Shown: positions 9,717 to 17,697 of the stretch, piece after piece
How positions within the stretch are numbered: the stretch's first letter is position 1
Layout: every line of letters starts with the position of its first letter
Assembly (NCBI RefSeq): GCF_001949145.1
Contig: NW_019091385.1
Coordinates: 608,717-626,413, forward strand
Origin: Acanthaster planci
Lineage: Eukaryota > Echinodermata > Asteroidea > Valvatida > Acanthasteridae
Length of the DNA: 17,697 nt
Direction: 5' to 3'
The notes under the pieces: model-generated
The model's input: the letters and a program-made list of their open reading frames with translations, nothing else
The model's database searches: none
What the model was told of the DNA's origin: nothing
Program-made: the position numbers and the translations under genes

Positions 9717-9794
9717 CTAAAATTGTTTTGATTTGTATTTATTTGTTTAAGGGGAGATGTAGACCCATGTACGATCGTTAATAAAATTCCTGTA
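9717..9794. other. Short AT-rich segment between LTR and LINE tail
   Basis: These 78 bases separate the LTR element from the LINE tail. They contain TTAATAAAATTCCTG just before the (ATT)n run. That could itself be the 3' end of a plus-strand LINE meeting the minus-strand LINE tail to tail, or simply the LINE target site. The sequence does not decide. Confidence 0.4.
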
Positions 9795-10087
9795 TTATTA
9801 TTATTATTATTAAATGAATATTAAGTGTAAATTCTATTCAAAATATTCAAATGCGCTGTACAACCAACAACAGAAAAACAAACTTGTGTAATATAAAATT
9901 TCATCATAATTCAAAGTACACAGAATCACTAAAAACATTAATTTACGATAACACACAGATATTAAAACAAAATAAATTAAATACACAGATACGACAGGAC
10001 CTTAAAGCCGTCACAGAAGAGTGCAAACTAATAAGATTCGTTAAAATACTGATAAAAACACATCACAGCTCAAAAGAGATCCTAAAC
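9795..10087 (-). other. LINE 3' untranslated region and (ATT)n tail
   Basis: The KTHL C-terminus ends at about 10,088. The minus strand then runs to TTGTACAGCGCATTTGA near 9,870, a segment resembling the AAAGCGC(T)TTGA block common near CR1/L2 3' ends, and ends in a TAA/ATT microsatellite at 9,795-9,818. The A-rich plus-strand frame over 9,851-10,093 is a low-complexity shadow. Confidence 0.7.
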
Positions 10088-10990
10088 AGATGAGTTTTTA
10101 GCAGTACCTTAAAGCGGTCTAAACTTGTAGCATTTTGCGCCTGATCTGGGAGTTGATTCCACAGATACGGGGCAGCATGTTAAAAGGACTGATCGCCTAG
10201 GCAGGTCCTACATGTACTACCAATGGACGGATATCGAAGAAGAGTACCGTTACTCTGGTCAGAACTACGAAGACAGTAGCGAGACTCAGTACGAACAGTG
10301 ATAACTATGACAAGTATGCAGGACAGTCACCATGGACTGTTTTGAAGACCAGAAGTAAGATTTTGAAAACAATTCTAGATTATCTGGGAGCCAGTGAAGA
10401 TCAACAAGAACAGGTGTGATATGACAATACTAATACATATTACACACAAGCCTAGCACACACATTTGGAACATGTTGAAGACGATTGAAGTGCACTAATG
10501 ATACCCCATACAACAAGCTGTTAAATAATCGAGCCTAGATGTAATAAAAGCATGAATGAGTGTTTCAGTATTGGCATGTGTTAAGTACTTCCAAATAGAT
10601 CTAATGTTGTGCAGGAAGTAGAATGCAGACTTGCACGTTTAACCACATGATCACTCATGGACAAGTTAACATCAAATCACGCCCCAAATTCCATGGAAAA
10701 GTAGCAGGTCTAATTAGAGATTCTCCAACCTGAACCCTATCAATCTTAACTTAAGCTAGTTACTGACAAGTACCAGTGACCAAGAATTCTGATTTGCTAT
10801 CATTAAGGAATAGGCCACTTGCTGACATCCAAGAAAGTAAATCCTTTTCACATGATTCCATAACAGACAAAGCTGACACTTGATTTCTAGCTACATCAGG
10901 TGAAAATGAAATATAAAGCTGTGTGTCATCCACATAACAATGGACCTGAAGATTTTTAGTAGCTCCGAGTTGAATTTCTTTCATTGCCTT
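10088..10990 (-). pseudogene. LINE reverse transcriptase, YVDD block to C-terminus
   Basis: The enzyme would copy LINE RNA at a nicked target. The minus frame 10,984-10,760 carries the catalytic box HCYVDDTQLYISF, then SWMSASGLFLNDSKSEFLVTGT, the usual palm-to-thumb sequence of CR1/L2-type RTs (only the first and last parts are diagnostic). Downstream, in several frames, come a VGESLI-like block, ITPVLVDLHWLP, FK-like helices and the terminal APYLWNQLP ... FKVLLKTHL. The catalytic YVDD has Val where many relatives have Ala. Stops and frameshifts are frequent below 10,760. Confidence 0.9.
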
Positions 10991-11455
10991 TTCATTTATT
11001 AACGTAAGCGTAACGTAACATAAGCGGTGAAGTTCATCCCCATTTCCCTTTGAATAGCCCCTATTGCCATGTGTCTTTTATTCTTTCCTGCGTTGCTGAT
11101 GGTCACAGCGGTCGCTTCACTACTCCGAGTTCCTGTGCTTCCTTCTGGGTGATTCCGGTTGTTAATTATTATCCTTCGTGTTCGTCATAGTGGTGAACCG
11201 GGTTCACAGCTAATATATTCTGGTGAGCTACAGCAGCGGAGCTTCTTTTCATATCTTATTTTATTTGTTACCCAGGTGGTCTATTTATTTTTCCTTTAAT
11301 ATAAAAGAAAAACACACAAAAAACAAGAGACTTCAATTTTTTAAATATATTTTCTAAGGCGAAGTAGCCACCCAGTTATTTTCAAAGGCTAAGTTAGTCA
11401 CTCTATTTTCTGAGGCAAAGTAGCCAAAAATTTAGCACTCTCTAAAGATTAAGGG
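10991..11455. other. ~450-bp block interrupting the LINE RT
   Basis: In intact relatives the GVPQGS block is followed after a few dozen residues by the Y-x-DD block. Here they are separated by about 450 bases with no RT similarity. The block starts near TAACGTAAGCGTAACGTAAC and ends near GATTAAGGGATTTTA. It contains three degenerate 27-29-bp repeats (11,349-11,431) and a GGGTTCACAGC stretch that only loosely resembles a Pol III B box. It may be an inserted short element. No clear target duplication was seen. Confidence 0.5.
11349..11431. repeat. Three degenerate 27-29-bp tandem repeats
   Basis: Copies start with ATTTTC at 11,349, 11,378 and 11,405. Each contains AGGC(G/T/A)AAGT followed by AGCCA- or AGTCA-like sequence. 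Spacing is 29 then 27 bases. They lie inside the block that splits the LINE RT. Confidence 0.75.
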
Positions 11456-11605
11456 ATTTTACAATGTCAAACAGTTCACTTGTATAGAAAATAAATAGCA
11501 AGGGGCCCAAACAAGAACCTTGAGGAACACCCCGTACAAGGTCATGCTTATCGACAGGGTGTTGTTCATTAACCCTAACAGTCCCAAATCCTCCAATTTC
11601 CGATT
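11456..11605 (-). pseudogene. LINE reverse transcriptase, GVPQGS block
   Basis: The minus strand reads VRVNEQHPVDKHDLVRGVP, then QGSCLGPLLFIFYTSELF. This is the B-motif region of LINE RTs (GVPQGSVLGPLLF-x-x-YTS), with Cys at a position often Val. The frame ends near 11,456, where sequence unlike RT begins. On the 5' side, beyond about 11,605, the RT fingers are absent and unrelated-looking residues join, so a deletion is likely. Confidence 0.88.
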
Positions 11606-12072
11606 TTTACATACACCCTTGCTTACAATGACAGGTATTGCCCATAGATATTGCCGGCAATCAACGTCTACTACTGTAGTACTCTCCTCAGAGGCATAGC
11701 TCTGCATACTGGATGTGGAGTGATGGCAGAAGCTGTACTTCTTGAGGTTATTCGGACAGGGATGGAAGTGATGTTAGTCAGCTCATGGTGTAGCTGGCAA
11801 CCACGGCCGTCTTGCAATTCCCAAGCAGACGAATTCGTCTTAAAGCTGCAGTGCCAACTTAGTCCTCAGACCAAGAAGCTGTGAGGCAGAGTAGCACAAA
11901 CGTGGGCTCTGAAGTTGGGCGTGAAAGGGGAATGGTCAGTTGCTTCACTCCCTGCTGACAAAACGTTACTTATTGGAAAGCTGCATTCAGAGGATGGACC
12001 AGGGTTCAGGGAGATATCCATAATTCCATTGCGATGTCTATGGCTGGACGGTGGTAAGGCACATACAGACAT
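11606..12072 (-). pseudogene. LINE 5' coding segment with 2A-like motif
   Basis: The minus frame from 12,072 (ATG) reads SSHRHRNGIM, then DISLNPGP at 12,018-11,995, and stays open to 11,866. In CR1-type LINEs of several invertebrates a 2A sequence of the form D-V/I-E-x-N-P-G-P sits near the ORF start and makes the ribosome skip a peptide bond. Here Glu is Ser, which could weaken it. Downstream, in other frames, are SIPVRITSRS- and IPVIVSK-like stretches that could be the low-complexity linker before the endonuclease. No endonuclease motif was found. Confidence 0.55.
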
Positions 12073-13523
12073 GGTGAGCCATGCTTAGAACACTTTACAT
12101 GATTCAACTTCAACCTCCATGTGCAGCGTAAAATGGACGGCCTTGGACTTGACTCACCATGAATACATGTAGTTTGCTGAATATGTTAAGGAGGCCACAC
12201 ATGACGGCAGAATTAACAGCAAGGTGAGCCAAATGTTAGATTGCCAGCATATGTCCACTGAAGAATGCTGAGCAGGAAGAACATCTTTGGACAACTGAAA
12301 GAAATTTACCCGCATTCCAGAGTGTCGGAAAAAGACGATCGACTGTTATAGCTGTGCAGATCTCAAAATGTGCGACAACTGTCAGTTAACAAACCGAGAA
12401 AAATCCATCAAAAGTCAGTAAAATGACATCAACGATCACAAGACGAAGACACACACATTAAAAATTACGGCATCAGATGACAACAGTTTAAAAAATGAAA
12501 AAACAGACTGATAAAAACTACAGAGTGAGGAGCAGAAACGAAACAGTGCTGCCGTGGTGAAGGGTGCCCTCAGAAAAAAGAAATCAGTGCTTATCATTTA
12601 CATAAGAATTGAAGCCCAGTACATGCATGAAATGGTACATTCCTTGATCTCATCCATCCAAATTGCCCAATGCCTTTTTGTAAAATGGTACATTCCAGTT
12701 CCACATTTTCAGTTAATGAGGGTCACGTGGGGTCAAATCCGGCCTTTTGGTTGGTCAAAAGTTTGTCAGAAAAAGGGTACTGGTTAGACAGGCTGCACTG
12801 CAATCTTTGAAGCAGATCATTACTTTGTATCTTGTAGATTACGCTTTGTTTTAGTTCTGGTTTTTATGCTTTGTTGCACTTTAAATTACAGATCTTCATG
12901 TTTCAGTTCTGGTTTTCATGCTCCTTGTAGAAAACTTATATTTTGATGTTCCAAGTATAGTGCAGTGAAATGGAATCTACATGTACATGCATTCCAAATC
13001 AAGAATTTCACTTTGGATTATTAACTTATCGCAGTTCTACTCTTTATTTGCCAACAGGTATTAGGAGTTTTTTGCAGCCATTTTAAACTACTCAGAACTA
13101 CCATGGTGCTTGGCAAGACACTGTTTACAGAAACCTTGTTGGATACTGCTGGATTGTACCTTCTTCAAAGGAGAACAGATGAAAAAAGCGGAATGAATCA
13201 TTCCCATCGTAACTCATGAGGATATGACAAGGCATGCTTGTTTGCCTTACACGCTTCCCCCTAGATCACTTTAATTTGGGCCTGTGAGTTGGTGAAAACA
13301 TTACATGTTGCTCAACCTTATGCGGGTTCCCATCAGATCAGTTACGTCTGTGGTCTACGAGGTGGAGTGAGTTGGCAGTGACGTAGCATTTTACTTTATC
13401 CACTGCTGTTTATCCACTGCATTTACCTCTTGTTGAAGACCAGAGTTGGATGGGACATTGTGACTGGAAACACAAAGTAGCTTTGTTGTGTGGCATTTTC
13501 AATTGTATGCACTGATTTAAGGT

Positions 13524-13557
13524 CAACATTACTTACACGTTAACATTACTTACATGT
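13524..13557. repeat. 17-bp tandem duplication
   Basis: CAACATTACTTACACGT is followed directly by TAACATTACTTACATGT. The two copies differ at two positions. This looks like ordinary slippage or a local duplication. Confidence 0.85.
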
Positions 13558-14031
13558 ATGTACAACAATGGGAGCTTTGTATATAAGACAGTAGTCTTTC
13601 ATACTTATCTCCCACAAAAAAGTTTTGAACTCTGTAGCTTTTCAAGTAGTTGTAAAACTACAAAATTATTTTGTTGGGCGAGCATTTTTTACAAGTTGAT
13701 GTTCAGATATTTTAAAAGACAAATTAAGAGCAGGACGAGGAAAATATACATTTAGCAAAAAATGTTCTTTTTATGGTCTGCAGAACAACGAATAAGTCTT
13801 CCAGGTCGCAGGAGAGAATGCAAGAAAATCCCGCCCCCCCTCTTAAAAAAAAGAAAGAGGTACCCATAACCACTAGCCCTGCTGCCAAGGACCAAAATTC
13901 ACAAAATTAAATTCGGGGACTTCCTAGTCAGTTGGACAGCCGGCAAAAAAGTGTTTACATTTATATAGTTTAATTGTTGGTCGTCGTTTTTTTGATCGCT
14001 CTCAACAAAAACAAGGAAAAAGTCTGCAGTT

Positions 14032-14058
14032 TTCAATCCGGAAGACCGGCGGATTGAA
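14032..14058. repeat. Short hairpin
   Basis: Arms TTCAATCCG and CGGATTGAA flank the nine-base loop GAAGACCGG. The stem is perfect over nine pairs. No neighbouring gene suggests a role. Confidence 0.6.
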
Positions 14059-14825
14059 GCACCTACATAAAAAACTCTCACCTTATGTATCAGCCTCTTA
14101 GCCTATAATGAAGTTTAGAGCCGAGTATTAAATTTTCAAAGCAGTTGTAAAACATGAAAATTGTAATGTGTGTTGCCCAAAAATGTACCTGTTATTTTAT
14201 TCACATTCAATAGACCTGTATTTCATTTTGTGCAGATTTTGCACCACTTCGTTTATTTTGTTTGCAGTGTATTTTGAAAAATTGGTATCATCATATTCTT
14301 CAGTCTCTCTGCCTGTACTTAGTGGATGTTGGTTGGTATGGCGAGTATGCTAGAACAACAAAGGACAATTCTGCTGAGTTTTTTAATAATCAGCTAGTAC
14401 TTGAGATCAAGATTAGATGAGAACGAGTTATGGTATTTGTGCAAGCAACATGATATGTAGTGGTACAACTTTATATCAAATTTCACCAATAGGCTCTGCA
14501 GAGTTTAAAGATGAGATGGAATTGGGTCTGAGTGTGAAATTAGAGGCATGTTTTGTGACATCTTGACAAATTTGCATTACAAATATAAATGGTCTTTTTT
14601 TATATTTATTTATACATGTACATGTATTGGTAGGTTGTAACTCTTTTAAATGAGTTTAGAGCACGTTAAGTTTTCCCAGTTCCTTTCAGAAAATCTGGTT
14701 GCAAGTGTAACAAGAATGCAACACCACACAACAAAAGCACCACTTTCCCAAAAAGGGTACAACACACGATTCCTAAATATCGTCGAAAAACAATTTAAGG
14801 GACGGGGGGTCCTTTTTAAAATTTT

Positions 14826-16080
14826 AAGAAATCCATTGACAAATCCAAGCATATTCCATCGACAGATTACATGGAATAATTTTCTTAAGTACAGTTTGAG
14901 CAAAGCCATGCTCTGGAATATTTATTTTGGGGTGAAACTGGTGCTACAAAATGTTATTTTTGTGCAAGACATGATGAAAATTTCTTATAGGTTGTCTGCA
15001 GTAAGTGTTTTCTTAAATCCTCCCCCCAATTAGAAAAAAGGTCTAAAGAATTCTGGAAAAAAAGTTTTATCCACACTTCGTATAATATTTTTAGTTACTG
15101 CGAGGGACACATACGTCCCTGTCCAGGAAGGTGTCAAAATGTCACGAAACATTAATCTTGGGGTACGATTCAAATATCCTTCCATCAAACATGTACTGTA
15201 TGCAGTATTGTTCAGCGCAGATGTAAATGATGTATACAGTGTTACTTGCTGATAGCATGAAAGCCCCATTGTGCCATCAAGTATGTAGTTTCAAAAAGTT
15301 TGATATATTTTCTCGTTTTATGAGATGTATTTTTTTCCAAAGTTCATTAGTTGAAACATTCTCCAGTTTGTTCTAATTAGATTTATATTTAGAAACTTTG
15401 TTTGTATTTTTGGAAGCAAACCTGTTTACGAGATTGTCATGATATATAAACTGGACAGCAAAAGAAACTTGCCACTTCTGTCAAAGGCCATGCATAAAAT
15501 TCACTCCATAGAAATAAACAATTTTTGTACACAGGTAAGCTGCAATACCCTTACTAATCACATGCCCAAAAGCAAGTGATTATCTTTGTAACAAAAAAGA
15601 AATTGACTTGCACAGCAACTTGGTTACTGAATCAAAAGTCACAGAATGTAACAGAATGAGCCGTAAGTTTTACGTAGAAATCAGTGTCACATGACAACAT
15701 TAAGATGTCAAAATCATTACTTTTCAATAATGTGTATGCATAGTCAGTAAGGATGGCATCCCTATACAGAAACCATTCATGCACATCATTTTGACAAAAC
15801 AGGTGTTCACTCTGTCATTGGTTGGTTTAAAATGTTGTCCATTCATGGGTCATTTTTGCTTGGTGGAGAGTGCTTTTGTGTTTGACTTTTGATTCAGTAG
15901 CCAAGTTGCTGTGCATGTCAATCTTCTTTGTTATAAAGATCACTTGCTTTGGGGCATGTGATTAGTTAGGGTTTTGCAGTATACCAGTGTACAAAAATTG
16001 TTCTACGGGGTGAATTTTTGTGTGTGGCCTTTGACAGAAGTGGCAAGTTTCTTTTGCTGTCCAGTGTATATTTTCGAAAT
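14826..16080. repeat. Composite direct repeat, copy A
   Basis: The segment 14,826-15,303 recurs at 16,325-16,806 in the same orientation, beginning AAGAAATCCATTGAC in both. It is followed in both copies by a palindromic MITE-like element. In the stretch 15,063-15,290 I count about 14 differences in roughly 230 bases. Copy A has about 141 bases between the shared block and the palindrome that copy B lacks. The repeat encodes nothing recognisable. Confidence 0.9.
15449..16066. mobile_element. Full-length palindromic MITE-like element, copy A
   Basis: The left arm (about 15,449-15,641) starts AACTGGACAGCAAAAG. The right arm (about 15,893-16,066) ends CTTTTGCTGTCCAGTG and is its inverted complement over nearly the whole arm. 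TATA flanks both ends (15,445-15,448 and 16,067-16,070), which fits a TA target duplication of Tc1/mariner-type elements. The middle is partly palindromic too, centred near 15,755, within a few bases of the geometric midpoint. There is no transposase ORF, so this is a non-autonomous foldback/MITE. The superfamily call rests on TA flanks and size only. Confidence 0.85.
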
Positions 16081-16324
16081 TAAATTTTCAGGAGATTCGC
16101 ATTGTAAGGTTTACATTGAAGTCTCAGAAAACAAACGTCAAAAAGTGTCACTTGGAAAAATGAACTAAAAAAATCTTCAAACCAATTTGGGAAAAAATAC
16201 GCTTTTTAAAAATGAATTTTGAAAAAATGTAGTTCACTTTTGAAAATAAATACTGAACAAAAGTCAAGGGCTTCCTAGCTACCGTCAGGAAAAAAAAATA
16301 ATTGGCAGGGCCCTTATTACTTCC

Positions 16325-17445
16325 AAGAAATCCATTGACAAATCCAAGCATATTCCGTCGACAGATTTCATGGAATATTTTCTTATGTACAGGTTGAGCA
16401 AAGCCAAGCTCTGGGATGTTTTTTGGGGGTGAAACTGATGCTACAAAATGTTATTTTTTTTGCTAAACATGATGAAAATTTTCAATAGGTTGTCTGCGGT
16501 AAGTGCTTTCTTAAATTTGCCCCCCCCCCAAAAAAAATTAGAAAAAAGGTGTAAAAAATTCTGGAAAAAAGTTTTATCCACACTGTGTATAATATTTTTA
16601 GTTACTGCGAGGGACACAGACGTCCCAGTCCAGGAAGGTGTCAAAATGTCACGAAACATTAATCTCGGGGTACGATTCAAATATCCTTCCATCAAATATG
16701 TACTGTATGGAGTATTGTTTAGTGCAGATGTAAATTATGTATACAGTGTTACTTGCTGGTCGTATGAAAGCCCTATTGTGCCATCAAGTATGTAGTTTTA
16801 AAAAGGTTGACTGCAAAAGGACAACAAAAGAAACTTGCCACTTTTGTCAAAGGCCAAACATAAAAATTCACTCCATAGAATTAAACAATTTTTGCACAGA
16901 GGTATGCCTCAATACCCATTACTAATCACGTGCCCAAAAGCAAGTGATTATCTTTATAACAAAAAAAAATTGACATGCACAACAACTTGGTTACTGAATC
17001 AAAAGCCACATAATGTAACACAGAATGAGACGTAAGTTGCACGCAGAAATCAATGTCACAGGACAACATAAAGAAGTCAAAATCATTACTTTTCAATAAT
17101 GTGTATGCATAGTCAGTAGGGATGGCATCCCTACACAGAAATCACTCATGCACATTATTTTGACAAAACAGGTGTTCACTTTGTGATTGGTTGGTTTAAA
17201 ATGATGTCCATTCATGGCTCATTTTTGCTTGGTGGAGAGTGCTTTTGATTCAGTAACCAAATCGCTTTGCATGTCAATCTTCTTTGTATGAAGATAATCA
17301 CTTGCTTTTGGGCATGTGATTAGTAAAGGGTATTGCAGCATACTAGTGTACAAAAATTGTTTATTTCCATGGGGGTTAATTTTTATATGTGGCCTTTGAC
17401 AGAAGTGGCAAGTTTCTTTTACTGTCCAGTTTGTATTTCCGATAA
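16325..17445. repeat. Composite direct repeat, copy B
   Basis: This is the partner of copy A. The offset between copies is 1,499-1,507 bases up to GTATGTAGTT (16,788) and 1,365-1,366 bases across the palindrome. The shift marks the missing 141 bases. Between the copies (16,081-16,324) lies AT-rich sequence with no clear counterpart before copy A. Confidence 0.9.
16815..17431. mobile_element. Full-length palindromic MITE-like element, copy B
   Basis: The left arm runs from about 16,815 to 17,005 and the right arm from about 17,243 to 17,431, ending CTTTTACTGTCCAGTT. The outer few bases of the left end are eroded, reading AAAAGGACAAC instead of AACTGGACAGC, so no target duplication remains. 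The centre is the perfect 19-base palindrome GTAGGGATG, G, CATCCCTAC at 17,116-17,134, again at the geometric midpoint. Both arms match copy A in sequence and orientation. No coding capacity. Confidence 0.85.
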
Positions 17446-17575
17446 GAAATATCGTATGATACTTATTGTAAATAAAGGGAACTTGTAAAATCATGCAATA
17501 AACTTACTGATTTTTAAGTAAAACATGCTGCCTCTGTTTTTATTACATTTGTCTGTTCTAGCATCTATCAATAGT
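17446..17575. other. AT-rich segment with two AATAAA motifs
   Basis: AATAAA occurs at about 17,472 and about 17,498 on the plus strand in AT-rich DNA. They could be polyadenylation signals of an unseen plus-strand transcript, but there is no coding sequence upstream to support that, and AATAAA is common in AT-rich DNA. Confidence 0.25.
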
Positions 17576-17596
17576 GGGTGGGTGGGGGGTGGGGGG
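17576..17596 (+). other. Predicted G-quadruplex motif
   Basis: Four G-tracts of 3, 3, 6 and 6 bases are separated by single T residues (GGGTGGGTG, then G-runs). Single-base loops favour a very stable parallel G-quadruplex. The motif is read directly; folding is inference. Confidence 0.8.
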
Positions 17597-17650
17597 AGTT
17601 TTGGAATGGTTGAAATAGGTTGGAGTATGTGTAAATCGTTTTTTCTACCC

Positions 17651-17697
17651 AAATCGGCCCCAAATCGGCCCCAAATCGGCCCCAAATCGGCCCCAAA
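17651..17697. repeat. 11-bp minisatellite running off the window
   Basis: The unit AAATCGGCCCC starts at 17,651, 17,662, 17,673, 17,684 and 17,695 with no mismatch. At least 4.3 copies are present and the array is cut by the window end, so its length is unknown. The open minus-strand frame here is a product of the repeat. Confidence 0.95.

Larger units (their letters stand above)
9795..12072 (-). mobile_element. Decayed CR1/L2-like LINE (non-LTR retrotransposon)
   Basis: Minus-strand segments appear in LINE order: a 5' segment with an NPGP 2A-like motif (11,995-12,018), an RT block with GVPQGSCLGPLLF (about 11,510-11,545), the YVDDTQLY catalytic block (near 10,930), ITPVLVDLHWLP (about 10,389-10,430), a C-terminal end with APYLWNQLP and KTHL (10,088-10,200), and an (ATT)n tail at 9,795-9,818. 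The distal blocks are typical of the CR1/L2 group. The endonuclease and the front half of RT are missing, and about 450 bp of other DNA separates two adjacent RT blocks. A full element would be about twice this length. That the 5' 2A-like piece belongs to the same copy is inferred from order and strand. Confidence 0.88.
12073..14825. other. Spacer without a recognisable gene
   Basis: The first part (to about 12,560) may be the 5' untranslated region of the LINE, but nothing proves it. The rest is AT-rich with only short frames on both strands and no recognisable domain. It holds a pair of TTCTGGTTTT(T/C)ATGCT copies (12,849-12,875 and 12,900-12,926), a 17-bp tandem duplication (13,524-13,557) and a 9-bp-stem hairpin (14,032-14,058). 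No RNA gene was identified. Confidence 0.5.

Noticed and set aside
11200-11225. tRNA-derived SINE B box at GGGTTCACAGC
   Set aside because: No A box at proper distance and no tRNA fold was found, so the match to the B-box consensus is too weak.
15030-15269. Minus-strand frame sharing NRTPRLMFRDILTPSW with the frame at 16,441-16,695
   Set aside because: The peptide is shared because the DNA is duplicated. Of the four differences checked in this stretch, two change the amino acid, the frames end at different places, and no family is recognised. There is no sign of coding constraint.
17491-17685. 64-codon minus-strand frame at the right end
   Set aside because: Its first residues come from the 11-bp minisatellite and the rest has no recognisable features.

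Overview
The window looks like non-coding, repeat-rich genomic DNA of an invertebrate animal. A marine deuterostome (echinoderm, hemichordate or amphioxus type) is my best guess. The reasons are AT-rich spacer DNA, frequent TACATGTA-, ACCGGT- and TAGGCCTA-type palindromes, a Ty3/gypsy LTR element, a CR1/L2-like LINE with a 2A-like NPGP motif, and palindromic MITE-like elements. The organism call is inference from style only. I found no intact host gene, tRNA or rRNA. Every recognisable coding sequence is a decayed transposable element read on the minus strand.

Layout. Positions 1-3,871 are unassigned spacer with short palindromes and no convincing exon. Positions 3,872 to about 9,716 are a degenerate Ty3/gypsy-type LTR retrotransposon on the minus strand. 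Its two diverged LTRs are about 3,872-4,175 and 9,440-9,716, and a primer-binding site lies just inside the right LTR. Reading right to left there is a repeat-rich leader/gag, a capsid-like gag piece, a post-protease linker (the gag 3' end and protease are deleted), reverse transcriptase (YLDD present), RNase H, and integrase (HHCC finger, D,D(35)E). About 1 kb before the left LTR stays unexplained. Many stops and frameshifts make it a fossil.

Positions 9,795 to about 12,072 are a second minus-strand retroelement, a CR1/L2-like LINE. It has an (ATT)n tail, the distal RT and C-terminal segments, an RT GVPQGS block separated from the YVDD block by about 450 bp of foreign DNA, and a 2A-like NPGP motif near the 5' end. 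The endonuclease and the N-terminal half of RT are missing.

Positions about 12,073-14,825 are unassigned spacer. Positions 14,826-17,445 hold two direct copies of a composite repeat. Each copy consists of a roughly 480-bp non-palindromic segment followed by a roughly 617-bp element that is one near-complete palindrome. The better-preserved palindrome is flanked by TATA on both sides and its two halves fold around a short central palindrome. I read these as Tc1/mariner-like MITEs carried inside a local duplication. The window ends with a strong G-quadruplex motif and an 11-bp minisatellite that runs off the edge.

Nothing here works as a functional gene set. The features worth a second look are the full-length palindromic MITE pair, the two-level tandem repeats in the gag region, the 2A-like LINE motif, and the foreign block inside the LINE.
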